64,000 bases of DNA from Candidatus Saccharimonadales bacterium (GTDB lineage: Bacteria > Patescibacteriota > Saccharimonadia > Saccharimonadales > Saccharimonadaceae): assembly GCA_035317825.1 (NCBI GenBank), contig DATHGB010000025.1:1-64000 (forward strand), in the 5' to 3' direction. Shown here piece after piece: positions 26,017-33,289 of the stretch. Numbering within the stretch: position 1 is the stretch's first letter; each line of letters starts with the position of its first letter. The position numbers and the translations under genes were made by a program. Below the pieces are notes generated by a model. It was not told where the DNA came from and did no database searches. It worked only from the letters and a program-made list of their open reading frames with translations.

Positions 26017-26742
26017 TCAGCCGGTGAATGCGCAAATCTGGACGCGCCACCACATGGTGATGTCGGGAAGCCAGTCGTACGCGGTCAGGGTGACTTGGCT
26101 ACCTGCTGCCGTGGCGGGAAGCCAGGCGGCGTGAGCCTCGTTTACCACGATCGCGATCCGCCCTGGCTCGATGTCCAAGTCGCGCGGCGACAGCATCAGA
26201 TCACCGCGGTCCGTCCAGAGGTTGATCAGGTTGCTGTTGATGGCAACGCTGTCGTCTGCCTGAACGGGCTTCGAGACGATGCCGCCCATGGACCTACAGT
26301 GGACGAACCCGCCGTCGCTCTGAAGCAGACGGATGTCCATCGGGTCCTGTGCGGGAAGCACCGTCTGGCTGCCGTTGATGTCGGAGTCCACGGTCCAACT
26401 GCCGACCTCGTCATCCCACGCCGACTCGCCGAAGGGCAAGTTGTCGCAGAAGTACAGGGTGTCGTTGTACGAGTACCCACAAGGGTTGTTGCAGGTCTCG
26501 GAGATCCCATACGGGTCGATGCCGTACAAGCCGAAGAACTCGCAGGGCATCTCAGCTAGATCTTGGACAGGAGGAAACTCCTCCGGGGGCTGCGTCATGG
26601 ACACAGTCGTGGTGTGGACTTCCTGGGCGGGGGTCATGGCATCGCCGTAGGCGCTACCGATGACGACAGCCAGGATAGCTGCAAAGGTGACAGCGGCTAC
26701 GCTCGCTGCGGGGGACGTATCGAACTTCTCACGAAGGTTCAC
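26017..26742 (-). CDS. Membrane-anchored secreted protein, paralogue 3
   Basis: A 241-residue protein with one N-terminal helix (about 13-33), an extra Cys-rich segment (CNNPCGYSYNDTLYFC, about 85-100) absent from the other two, and a C-terminal domain. The domain resembles paralogues 1 and 2: FVHCRSMGG, GDLMLSPRDLDIEPG in place of the SDxxIxxES stretch, an aromatic segment near the end and a final cysteine (QICAFTG). Similarity is weaker than between 1 and 2. Start is GTG at 26742, 8 nt after a perfect TATAAT. GC-rich codons. No known family; secreted by topology. Confidence 0.65.
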   Translation of the reverse strand: MNLREKFDTSPAASVAAVTFAAILAVVIGSAYGDAMTPAQEVHTTTVSMTQPPEEFPPVQDLAEMPCEFFGLYGIDPYGISETCNNPCGYSYNDTLYFCDNLPFGESAWDDEVGSWTVDSDINGSQTVLPAQDPMDIRLLQSDGGFVHCRSMGGIVSKPVQADDSVAINSNLINLWTDRGDLMLSPRDLDIEPGRIAIVVNEAHAAWLPATAAGSQVTLTAYDWLPDITMWWRVQICAFTG

Positions 26743-26750
26743 GATAACGA

Positions 26751-26779
26751 ATTATATAACTTATATATAAAATTGTCAA
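26751..26779 (-). promoter_or_regulatory. Leaderless promoter of paralogue 3
   Basis: TTGACA (complement of 26774-26779), 17 bp, TATAAT (complement of 26751-26756), 8 nt to the GTG at 26742. Confidence 0.8.
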
Positions 26780-27072
26780 TGATCATTATATGAGCGTCCA
26801 CTGGCTGCCGCCAAGAGCGCGGACTGTTCCTGCAAGCTCTACCGTAGTGAGCGATTAGTCACATTACCCTACGGGAATAGCAGTTCTTGTAAAAGCGTGT
26901 CGCCCGTCGCGAGTTCCTGCGTGTAATAGCGCGATAATAGAGGATTTTGGGAAGTAGCATTCCTATAGAATGTAATATTATAGCTTTTTAGCAATAATAT
27001 TTAGTATCTGTAAATAATTATGCTTATCTGGAGATATTCTATTGATTTCCAGATGTTTTATGTCAGAAACTG
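26780..27072. other. Non-coding stretch without recognised features
   Basis: About 290 bp, GC-mixed then AT-rich. No ORF, tRNA or strong hairpin was found. It separates the three-gene secreted family from the structured RNA unit. Confidence 0.4.
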
Positions 27073-27101
27073 TTGACATTGTGTCAAATACGTGCTAATA
27101 T
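27073..27101 (+). promoter_or_regulatory. Promoter of the 27.1-kb RNA
   Basis: TTGACA at 27073-27078, 17-bp spacer, TAATAT at 27096-27101. The predicted transcription start is about 27108. No ORF follows. Confidence 0.75.
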
Positions 27102-27107
27102 CAAACA

Positions 27108-27356
27108 CGATTGGTTGCTATGCGAATACAACCAAACGCACCTTATACCCCCTATTCTAACTTATGTTAGGTTGTGCGCAATGTGTTATTAAGTAACTAC
27201 CCTCCACTTTTTAGCCTAGAAAGCGTTGCGTGCATACTAACCCCTTTAACCGGCGGGCCTCCATATTTTGTGTGAGGTGGGTCACGCTTTACCCCTAGGG
27301 GTGTGTTAAAGGGCCAAATGGCGCCAGGTGATGCCCACCCTTACCTGGCGCTTTTT
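27108..27356 (+). ncRNA. Candidate structured non-coding RNA, about 250 nt
   Basis: A complete transcription unit without ORF: consensus promoter, then terminator GCGCCAGGT (27321-27329) / ACCTGGCGC (27343-27351) plus TTTTT. Inside: GGTTG/CAACC hairpin (near 27112-27132), CTAAC-TTAT-GTTAG (near 27157-27170), a 9-bp helix CCCTTTAAC (27242-27250) / GTTAAAGGG (27305-27313) enclosing CCTC/GAGG and CCCC/GGGG hairpins, and AAAGCGT (27220-27226) complementary to ACGCTTT (27284-27290) inside that helix, which would make a pseudoknot. It does not show tmRNA, RNase P, SRP or 6S landmarks. The metal transporter gene downstream starts 29 nt after the T-run with its own -10, so a riboswitch is possible but not favoured. 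Confidence 0.65.
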
Positions 27357-27384
27357 GGTTGGCTTTGATATTATCAAAATACCT

Positions 27385-28131
27385 ATGACTGCTTTTTACA
27401 TGATCCTTGCAATTATTATCGGTAGCGTGATTTCCTTAGTTGGAGGTTTGTTACTTTTACGCTTTAAGAAACGCCGACAGGCTGCACTATTATTAACTAT
27501 GCCTTTTGGCGCCGGTGCGCTACTAGCAGCAGCCTTTTTTGATCTGCTTCCCGAATCTTTTGAGCTAGCTGATTCTCGTGCGATGCTTTTATACTGTCTG
27601 GGCGGTTTCATCTTCTTTTTTGTATTTGAGCGTTGCGCCAGTTGGTTTCACCATCACCACGAACACGACGGACACGGCCATAATGTACGTCAACGGTGGT
27701 TAATTATTTTGGGTGATATGACCCATAATGCTATTGATGGTGTGGCTATTGGTGCGGCATTTTTGGTGAGTGTGCCAACGGGTATTATTACTGCCCTTGC
27801 CGTGTCGGCACACGAAATTCCAAAAGAACTTGGAACATTTGCATTGTTGCTTGACCGCGGATGGAAGGACAAAACAGTTGTTCTCGCCAATATTGCGACC
27901 GCTATCGCGACGATTATTGCTGCGGTGATTGTATTTACTCTTGGAAAAGACATTAGCGAATTAGTCGCACCTCTGCTGGCTGTTACAGCCGGGTTCTTTA
28001 TTTATGTTGCAGCCAGCGATATTATTCCCGATATTCACGAACAACCACAAAAAGTTGGAACTATCCAGGCTGCCATGTTGGTTATCGGCGTGGTGCTTGT
28101 CGGATTTGTAATTACACTTCTGGGCGTATAG
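27385..28131 (+). CDS. ZIP-family metal transporter
   Basis: Divalent cation importer (zinc or a similar metal) of the ZIP family, in the cytoplasmic membrane. The 248 residues have about eight helices, a His-rich cytoplasmic loop after helix 3 (HHHHEHDGHGH), and the metal-binding pair HNAIDG in helix 4 and HEIPKE in helix 5, both intact. The start at 27385 is chosen over 27328 because the latter lies inside the RNA terminator and TATTAT at 27369-27374 ends 10 nt before this ATG. Metal specificity cannot be deduced. Confidence 0.92.
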   Translation: MTAFYMILAIIIGSVISLVGGLLLLRFKKRRQAALLLTMPFGAGALLAAAFFDLLPESFELADSRAMLLYCLGGFIFFFVFERCASWFHHHHEHDGHGHNVRQRWLIILGDMTHNAIDGVAIGAAFLVSVPTGIITALAVSAHEIPKELGTFALLLDRGWKDKTVVLANIATAIATIIAAVIVFTLGKDISELVAPLLAVTAGFFIYVAASDIIPDIHEQPQKVGTIQAAMLVIGVVLVGFVITLLGV

Positions 28132-28321
28132 CGAAAGTAAGAGTTGTGTTAAATACACTTTCGTGTTATAAATAGTGTGTGCCTGCCCGTGAAACACTGG
28201 TAGTACCGTGTGTATAATAAGTGGTTCACTGTGTGGTAACTCTTGTATCTCAGGTTCATTCATTTAGGGTAGAAAGTCGGGCGAGGCACGTCAGACCCCT
28301 AAAAGAAGGAGGTGGCCCACT

Positions 28322-28699
28322 ATGGTCACCGAGATCAAGAAAACCACCGCCCTGCTTCGCGGGACCATCACCGGAAGAGTGGTAACACTCGACCAAATGA
28401 TGGCTGCCCACGCGGCGGGATACGGTGGTCGGTCCACCCCGCTACCCATGGTCGTCCGCACCAAGGATGACCGTGAGTTTCGGCTCGGACTTGTCGTAAC
28501 AGGAGTCTTGCATCGCGTCAGCGGTGACAAGACCCTGTGCGACTTCGCAGGAGTGGTACAGTTCGTCTCTGGAATCGGGGTAGAGCGCCTCAAGGGCGTG
28601 CTCGTCCAGGGAACGATCGATCTCTCCTGCACACTGGCGGTCACTGACTGCCAGGGACGGCTCGAATGTCTCCGGCCAGTATTGGCGGAAGTAGCTTGA
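28322..28699 (+). CDS. GC-rich single gene, 125 residues, function unknown
   Basis: Codon use is strongly G/C-ending, in contrast to the ZIP gene upstream. It has TATAAT at 28213-28218, a leader of about 100 nt and a strong Shine-Dalgarno AAGGAGG 8 nt before the ATG, then a 13-bp hairpin just after the stop. The protein is soluble, with a basic start, beta-rich middle (PLPMVVRTKDDREFRLGLVV) and three cysteines (about 88, 112, 117). No family recognised. It belongs to the class of monocistronic GC-rich genes scattered through this window. Confidence 0.65.
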   Translation: MVTEIKKTTALLRGTITGRVVTLDQMMAAHAAGYGGRSTPLPMVVRTKDDREFRLGLVVTGVLHRVSGDKTLCDFAGVVQFVSGIGVERLKGVLVQGTIDLSCTLAVTDCQGRLECLRPVLAEVA

Positions 28700-28705
28700 G
28701 CTAAA

Positions 28706-28739
28706 AGGAGTGCGGCGGACCCCGTGCCGCCGCACTCCT
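28706..28739. terminator. Strong hairpin after the 125-residue gene
   Basis: Perfect 13-bp stem AGGAGTGCGGCGG / CCGCCGCACTCCT with an 8-nt loop. The plus-strand tail is ACCCTTCTTT, the minus-strand tail TTTTAG, so it may stop transcription from both sides. Confidence 0.75.
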
Positions 28740-28779
28740 ACCCTTCTTTCGTTGCAATAAGTCAACTTTTAAAAGAGTT

Positions 28780-29130
28780 TATTTACTGCTACGCAAGTAG
28801 TAGCAAAAGTGTTCGTGGATCAGTCCTTCCTGATACCCCCCTTCAGGTGGGAAAGATTTCACGGATAGTGTCAATGTGGACCGCAGGGGATCACATTGTG
28901 TGTTGCTTTCGCTAGGCAATGCAACAGGGAAAGCATTTCCTTGCACACGCTAGCCTCGAGTGGAAAGTTTGCGTCTGTCGGATATCGAGCCGACGCCCCT
29001 TTCTTCCCCAGACCGGGGTCAAGGGCCTTACTTCCCTCGCTATCCTCTCATGCGGGGTGCCCCCCTGGGGCACTATGAGGACCTGGGTGGTGAGTGTGGC
29101 TTCGGTCGCGCTCACCCCCAGGGTATTTCA
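28780..29130. ncRNA. Multi-hairpin non-coding segment, orientation unknown
   Basis: About 350 bp without a credible ORF but full of stems: CTAC-GCAA-GTAG near 28793; a long stem GCTAG / TGCAA / GGAAA - GCA - TTTCC / TTGCA / CTAGC (about 28911-28954); GTCGG/CCGAC (about 28978-28996); CTCAT and TGCCCC pairing with GGGGCA and ATGAG (about 29046-29082); and CCTGGG / GTGAG / CTTCG loop / CTCAC / CCAGG (about 29083-29121). GC content and density of helices suggest a functional RNA. RNase P, tmRNA and SRP signatures were looked for on both strands and not found. No clear promoter fixes the strand. Confidence 0.5.
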
Positions 29131-29167
29131 TGAACTCAATGCCTTTGCAAATTGCAGAGGCTATTTT

Positions 29168-29731
29168 TTATATGAGTGTATGACTGTCAGCGGTATGGTT
29201 ACCGTTAATAAACTCGTCTATTAGTTCGATTGCTTTAGGCAAGATTGAGTTTCGCAAGGCTACAGACTCGTCCTTTGTAAACTTTCCTAGCACAAAATCT
29301 GCGTCGTGGATTTGAGTAGCTAGATCATTATGGATGCCTATGCGAAGGCGCGGCGTGTCGTGGCCGATATGTTCGATGATTGATTTAATACCGTTATTCC
29401 CTGCCGCACTGCCGCTGAGGCGTGTACGAACAACGCCAAATGGCAATGCTAGTTCGTCATGCACAATCAAGATATCTGCTGGTTCAATTTTGTAAAAATC
29501 AGCAATGACACGGGCGGATTCGCCAACGAGGTTGTAATAGGTTGAAGGTTTGGCAAAGATAACTTTCTCATCTGAGCTATTGGATTCGGCGATAGCGGCT
29601 TTGAATTTATCTTTGGGCTGAAACATCAGTCCTTTTGCGCGCGCATATTGATCAAGCGCAGCAAAGCCCACGTTGTGACGCGTGTTTGCGTATTTTTCTT
29701 CGAGATTACCTAGGCCAATAATAAGTTTCAT
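29168..29731 (-). CDS. pth: Peptidyl-tRNA hydrolase
   Basis: Recycles tRNA by cleaving peptidyl-tRNA released from stalled ribosomes. The 187 residues start with LIIGLGNLEEKYANTRHNVGF (catalytic His 19), have KPSTYYNLVGES where KPQTYMNLSGES is usual (the asparagine is kept), VHDELALPFG with the catalytic aspartate near 94, and GSAAGNNGIKSI. Length is typical. TATACT on the minus strand ends 10 nt before the ATG, so the leader is very short. Confidence 0.96.
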   Translation of the reverse strand: MKLIIGLGNLEEKYANTRHNVGFAALDQYARAKGLMFQPKDKFKAAIAESNSSDEKVIFAKPSTYYNLVGESARVIADFYKIEPADILIVHDELALPFGVVRTRLSGSAAGNNGIKSIIEHIGHDTPRLRIGIHNDLATQIHDADFVLGKFTKDESVALRNSILPKAIELIDEFINGNHTADSHTLI

Positions 29732-29752
29732 GCTAGGTTATAGTATAAAGTA

Positions 29753-29781
29753 TTGTTAATGTTGTATATTTATGTTATAAT
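29753..29781 (+). promoter_or_regulatory. Promoter of the 118-residue GC-rich gene
   Basis: TTGTTA at 29753-29758, 17-bp spacer, TATAAT at 29776-29781. Transcription would start about 29788, giving a leader of about 60 nt. Confidence 0.6.
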
Positions 29782-29850
29782 AAACATACAATCGAAGTAC
29801 TGAAGAGTAATGCGATCGTAGAACCAGACCGACTAGTAGAAAGTGCACAC

Positions 29851-30207
29851 ATGTCAACTGTTTCGCTTGAAATCGCGACTATGCATTGGCGTGGAAACGA
29901 GGTCGTGACCGTCAGATTTCCCGCCAACTACAACATGGAGGGGGACTACTTCGGCATCGTGGTGACGAGTATCGATCATTCGGCACCTGGTGGTGGAGAA
30001 AGCCGAGAAGGCATACCCATCGCTACCGAGATGTTCGTGGAGCCGTGGAACCGTCAGCACGTTCGCATCTTGACGCCGCTCCTGACCCTTCAGGGGATCG
30101 AGGAGATTCGACGACGACTGCGGGATGAAGAGAGCTTCACGCTTGACGTCGACGCGTACGCCTTCCAGCTCTTTCTCGACGACATGCGTCAGATGATGTC
30201 CCTCTAG
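29851..30207 (+). CDS. GC-rich single gene, 118 residues, function unknown
   Basis: Soluble acidic protein with an N-terminal beta-rich half (VSLEIATMHWRGNEVVTVRFP, GDYFGIVVTSIDH) and a C-terminal helical half (IEEIRRRLRDEE, FLDDMRQMMSL). It has no signal peptide or membrane helix. Promoter upstream and a 12-bp terminator downstream make it a complete single-gene unit. Codons are G/C-ending, unlike pth and der on either side. The Shine-Dalgarno is weak (AGAAAG). No family recognised. Confidence 0.65.
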   Translation: MSTVSLEIATMHWRGNEVVTVRFPANYNMEGDYFGIVVTSIDHSAPGGGESREGIPIATEMFVEPWNRQHVRILTPLLTLQGIEEIRRRLRDEESFTLDVDAYAFQLFLDDMRQMMSL

Positions 30208-30251
30208 GGACTTCCGTCTCTACTGGTCACCCTCACCCCGTGTTATCCGCA

Positions 30252-30290
30252 GGAAAAGAACCCCGCGTCGATGGCGCGGGGTTCTTCCTT
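30252..30290. terminator. Bidirectional intrinsic terminator
   Basis: AAGAACCCCGCG (30256-30267) / CGCGGGGTTCTT (30275-30286) with flanking GGAA/TTCC. It serves the GC-rich gene from the left and der from the right. Confidence 0.85.
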
Positions 30291-30298
30291 GTTTGAGG

Positions 30299-31687
30299 CT
30301 ATTCTTCTTCGTCTGTTTCTTTATCAGCGAGTTTTGCTTTTTCAGCTTGTTCTTTTTCGCGGTTGGCTTTGATTTGTTTTTCGTCACGGAAACTGAATTT
30401 AATCGGAGTACCGGCGTAGTTGTAGGTCTCGCGTAGTTGTCGTTCTAGGTAGCGTTCGTAGCTCCAGTGAATGAATTTTAGGTTTGATCCATAGATCACG
30501 AACCATGGTGGTGACGTGTCGGTCTGAACCATGTAACGCAGTTTTGGATGCGTGTTTTTAAGCCCTGCAGGCGGGTGACGCTGGATGGCTTTTTGGAGCA
30601 TGTCATTTAGCACGCGGGTTTTCGTGGTTTGTTTACGACGGGCATCAATGTCGAGTGCTAGGTCGAATAATTTCGTGACGTTTTGGCCAGTGACACTACT
30701 GGTGAAAATGAGCGGTGCCCACGGGGTGAACTTGAAGGTCCGAGCGATTTTAGGCGCGAGCGCATCGCGGGTGTAGGCGTCTTTATCTTCGACGCTGTCC
30801 CACTTGCTGACGACAATTGCCATCCCCTTGCCTGCTTCGTCGATAATACCGCCAAGACGTTGGTCTAGCTGGGTATTCAGTTCGTTTACGTCCATCAAGA
30901 GGAAACAAACGTCGGCTTCTTCGATAGCCTGCAACGTACGAAGCACGCTGAACTTTTCGATGCCTACTTCTTGCTTGCCTGGTTTTCGCATGCCGGCGGT
31001 GTCAAGTAGTTCGATGTCGCGGCCGCCGTAACGGATCGATGTACGGTTGACGTCGCGGGTTGTTCCAGCGATATTAGCAACAAGTGCCTGCTGCTTACCA
31101 GCAAGGCTGTTAAACAGATGGGACTTACCAACGTTTGGACGGCCAATTAAGGCAACACGGAGGATCTCGTCAGGTGTTTCTTCGTATTTAGCAGGAATAA
31201 GTTCGACAATTTCATCAAGAATTTCGACAATACCTTGGTTGTGTTCGGCTGATGCACGAAGAATATTTTTAATGCCTAGACGTTTGAACTCATCAATACC
31301 AAGGCTACCTTTTAGATCGGCTTTGTTAGTGACAAGGATCGTCGGTTTTTTAGATTTGAGGGCTTTTTTAGCTACCGTTCGATCTTGATCGCTAGAATAT
31401 TGGCTGCTGTCGACGACGACAAGAATAACGTCAGCGGCCTCTGCTGCTTCGGTAATTTGTTCTTGAATACTGGCTTCGAAGTCGTCGTTAGGATCTTTTA
31501 GACCAGCCGTGTCGACGAGCCAAAAGTTGTGGTGTTTGTGTTCTACGCGACCCAAAACATTGTCACGGGTGGTACCAGCTTCGCGGGCGACAATCGCCTG
31601 CTGAGCGCGGACCATACGATTAAAAAGCGAACTCTTGCCGACGTTCGCTTGACCGATAATTGCTACTGTTGGTAGTTTTGAAGCCAT
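30299..31687 (-). CDS. der: Ribosome-assembly GTPase Der (EngA)
   Basis: Essential GTPase with two tandem G domains that matures the 50S subunit. The 462 residues show G1 loops GQANVGKSS (about 12-20) and GRPNVGKSH (about 182-190), DTAGL and DTAGM switch motifs, NKAD in the first domain and SKWD in the second, then the KH-like C-terminal domain. A charged tail (KEQAEKAKLADKETDEEE) follows. TATAAT on the minus strand ends 11 nt before the ATG, giving a short leader. Confidence 0.97.
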   Translation of the reverse strand: MASKLPTVAIIGQANVGKSSLFNRMVRAQQAIVAREAGTTRDNVLGRVEHKHHNFWLVDTAGLKDPNDDFEASIQEQITEAAEAADVILVVVDSSQYSSDQDRTVAKKALKSKKPTILVTNKADLKGSLGIDEFKRLGIKNILRASAEHNQGIVEILDEIVELIPAKYEETPDEILRVALIGRPNVGKSHLFNSLAGKQQALVANIAGTTRDVNRTSIRYGGRDIELLDTAGMRKPGKQEVGIEKFSVLRTLQAIEEADVCFLLMDVNELNTQLDQRLGGIIDEAGKGMAIVVSKWDSVEDKDAYTRDALAPKIARTFKFTPWAPLIFTSSVTGQNVTKLFDLALDIDARRKQTTKTRVLNDMLQKAIQRHPPAGLKNTHPKLRYMVQTDTSPPWFVIYGSNLKFIHWSYERYLERQLRETYNYAGTPIKFSFRDEKQIKANREKEQAEKAKLADKETDEEE

Positions 31688-31867
31688 AACTTTGGCTAAT
31701 TATAACAGAGGTTGTGTCAGTTAGCGAGCATAAGCAGCGTGCGGTCCGCTAGACAGGTATTCAGTTGACGGGCAAAGTACATAATGGTATCGTTTGCATG
31801 ATTGCTTGATTACAATTGCACCTTGGGAGAACGTTGCCTGAAAAGTGCATACGAGTAGAAGGGATTC

Positions 31868-32455
31868 ATGATGATGGGACGGCATTTTGTGGTTCTGCCG
31901 GATAGGTCGGTCTCAAGGCCCGTGAAGTGTGGGGTGGCCGAGGCAATCTGGACTGAGAGGATCGTCAGCGCTCTAAAAAGGGTCGCATCCGAGGTTCAAA
32001 AGACTGCGGACCTCAGCCTTCAAGTCCGAGATCTTTCGGACAAGAATAACACACTTCTTGAAAACAACCGAGCGTTCGACGAGGAGAACGATTGTCTCCG
32101 CAAGGAGGCCAAAACGTACCAGCGAACAATCCAGAATGTCCTGTCTCTTCGGCAGAACGCGGGTGCGGCAATTGCCGACCTTCTGGGTATCGAAGAGCCG
32201 TCCGAGCCGATCGTGAGCGCGGGTGGCGAGGCGTTCACACTCGAGTTCGGAGCGCGGTGCACCATAGAGGTGTATCCCTTCACTGAGAAGATGTATGTGA
32301 TTGTGCTCGGGTCGGGTGTGCAATACTCATATTCGATCTCCAACGGCAGACTCCATCGGGAAGATGCGAGTCGCCTTGCCAAGGCACTGGATCGCCCGGA
32401 GGTCTCACTCCTTGCATTTCTAGATCTGAAGGAACGGCCGCAGAATCCCGAGTAA
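31868..32455 (+). CDS. GC-rich single gene with coiled coil, 195 residues
   Basis: No family recognised. A basic N-terminus is followed by a long coiled coil (about 35-95, with LSLQVRDLSDKNNTLLENN heptads) and a C-terminal globular part (about 110-185) with mixed strands. No signal peptide or membrane helix, so cytoplasmic. Codons are G/C-ending. A GGGCCAA-type hairpin follows the stop. The second ATG (31871) could also be the start. One more member of the scattered GC-rich class. Confidence 0.6.
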   Translation: MMMGRHFVVLPDRSVSRPVKCGVAEAIWTERIVSALKRVASEVQKTADLSLQVRDLSDKNNTLLENNRAFDEENDCLRKEAKTYQRTIQNVLSLRQNAGAAIADLLGIEEPSEPIVSAGGEAFTLEFGARCTIEVYPFTEKMYVIVLGSGVQYSYSISNGRLHREDASRLAKALDRPEVSLLAFLDLKERPQNPE

Positions 32456-32477
32456 GACGTATCAAGCATGAGACGTG

Positions 32478-32518
32478 GTTGGCCCAATTTTGAACTTTGT
32501 TCAAGGTTCGGGCCAACC
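32478..32518 (+). terminator. Hairpin after the coiled-coil gene
   Basis: GGTTGGCCC (32478-32486) pairs with GGGCCAACC (32510-32518), with an inner TTGAAC/GTTCAA helix. The T-run is weak; a second short stem GGCCTC/GAGGTC followed by TTTATTT lies at about 32547-32570. Confidence 0.6.
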
Positions 32519-32586
32519 CGTCAGCCAGCACAAGTTCTGTTATACAGGCCTCCAGATGAGGTCTTTATTTATAATATATATATCAC

Positions 32587-33279
32587 CTACTGAATATTGG
32601 TGATATCGAATTTGCCAGGCTGTATATCACCAAGTGAATAATTTCCAAAATTGGTACGGTGAAGTTTAATCACCGAATATCCTAATGCGCCGAAGGTTCG
32701 ACGAATCTGACGGTTGCGGCCTTCGCTCATCGTTATTTGCCAACCTTTACGGTTGTCGTCAGACAGTCGCTCCAGCATTAGCTTGCTGCCTCCATCCTCT
32801 AGCTGCACTCCGTGGTCGCTGATCATCTGCTGATGAAGAGGTTCTAATTCGCGGTCGAGGCGTACGTTGTACGTTTTTGCCTTTTTAAACTTGGGATGAG
32901 TCATCTGATAGGCAAAATCGCCATCGTTTGTTAAAAGCAGCAGCCCAGAGCTATCCCGGTCCAAGCGCCCGACTGGTTTTAAGACATGGTATTCCGGGGG
33001 AAGCAAGGTGTAGATTGTTGGGTTCTCGCCTTGGTCACGGCGGGAACAAACATAGCCGACGGGTTTGTTGAACAATACGTACTGGTAGGCAGTATTTTTT
33101 GTTAGCTCTTTACCGCTTACTTTAATACTATCCCCTTCATTGAACCTAGCTCCAAGCGTCGCGGGCTCGTCATTAATGGTGACGCTTCCCTCTTCGATTA
33201 AGTTATCGGCTTCACGACGAGAAACACCTAACTCTAAGGCGAGGTGTTTGTTAAGGCGGTTATTTGTCGGTTCAATCAT
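32587..33279 (-). CDS. rluB: RsuA/RluB-family rRNA pseudouridine synthase
   Basis: Isomerises uridine in rRNA. The 230 residues hold an N-terminal S4 RNA-binding domain (RLNKHLALELGVSRREAD) and the synthase domain with catalytic aspartate in GRLDRDSSGLLLLT (about 112-125), KTYNVRLDREL, and EGRNRQIRRTFGALGYSV. The family (RsuA, RluB, RluE, RluF) is certain; the RluB label for 23S U2605 is the likeliest subgroup but not proven. CATAAT lies 9 nt before the ATG. Confidence 0.88.
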   Translation of the reverse strand: MIEPTNNRLNKHLALELGVSRREADNLIEEGSVTINDEPATLGARFNEGDSIKVSGKELTKNTAYQYVLFNKPVGYVCSRRDQGENPTIYTLLPPEYHVLKPVGRLDRDSSGLLLLTNDGDFAYQMTHPKFKKAKTYNVRLDRELEPLHQQMISDHGVQLEDGGSKLMLERLSDDNRKGWQITMSEGRNRQIRRTFGALGYSVIKLHRTNFGNYSLGDIQPGKFDITNIQ

Positions 33280-33289
33280 TTAGTGATGA

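Noticed and set aside
24395-26790. Integron-like cassette array, because three same-strand genes alternate with similar hairpin spacers
   Set aside because: The spacer hairpins have T-rich tails and behave as terminators, each gene has its own promoter, and no attC consensus core sites or integrase were seen.
26743-29167. RNase P RNA, tmRNA or SRP RNA
   Set aside because: The conserved RNase P core, the tmRNA tRNA-like ends and tag frame, and the SRP apical motif were looked for on both strands. Only short fragments such as GGAAAGT occur, without their partners.
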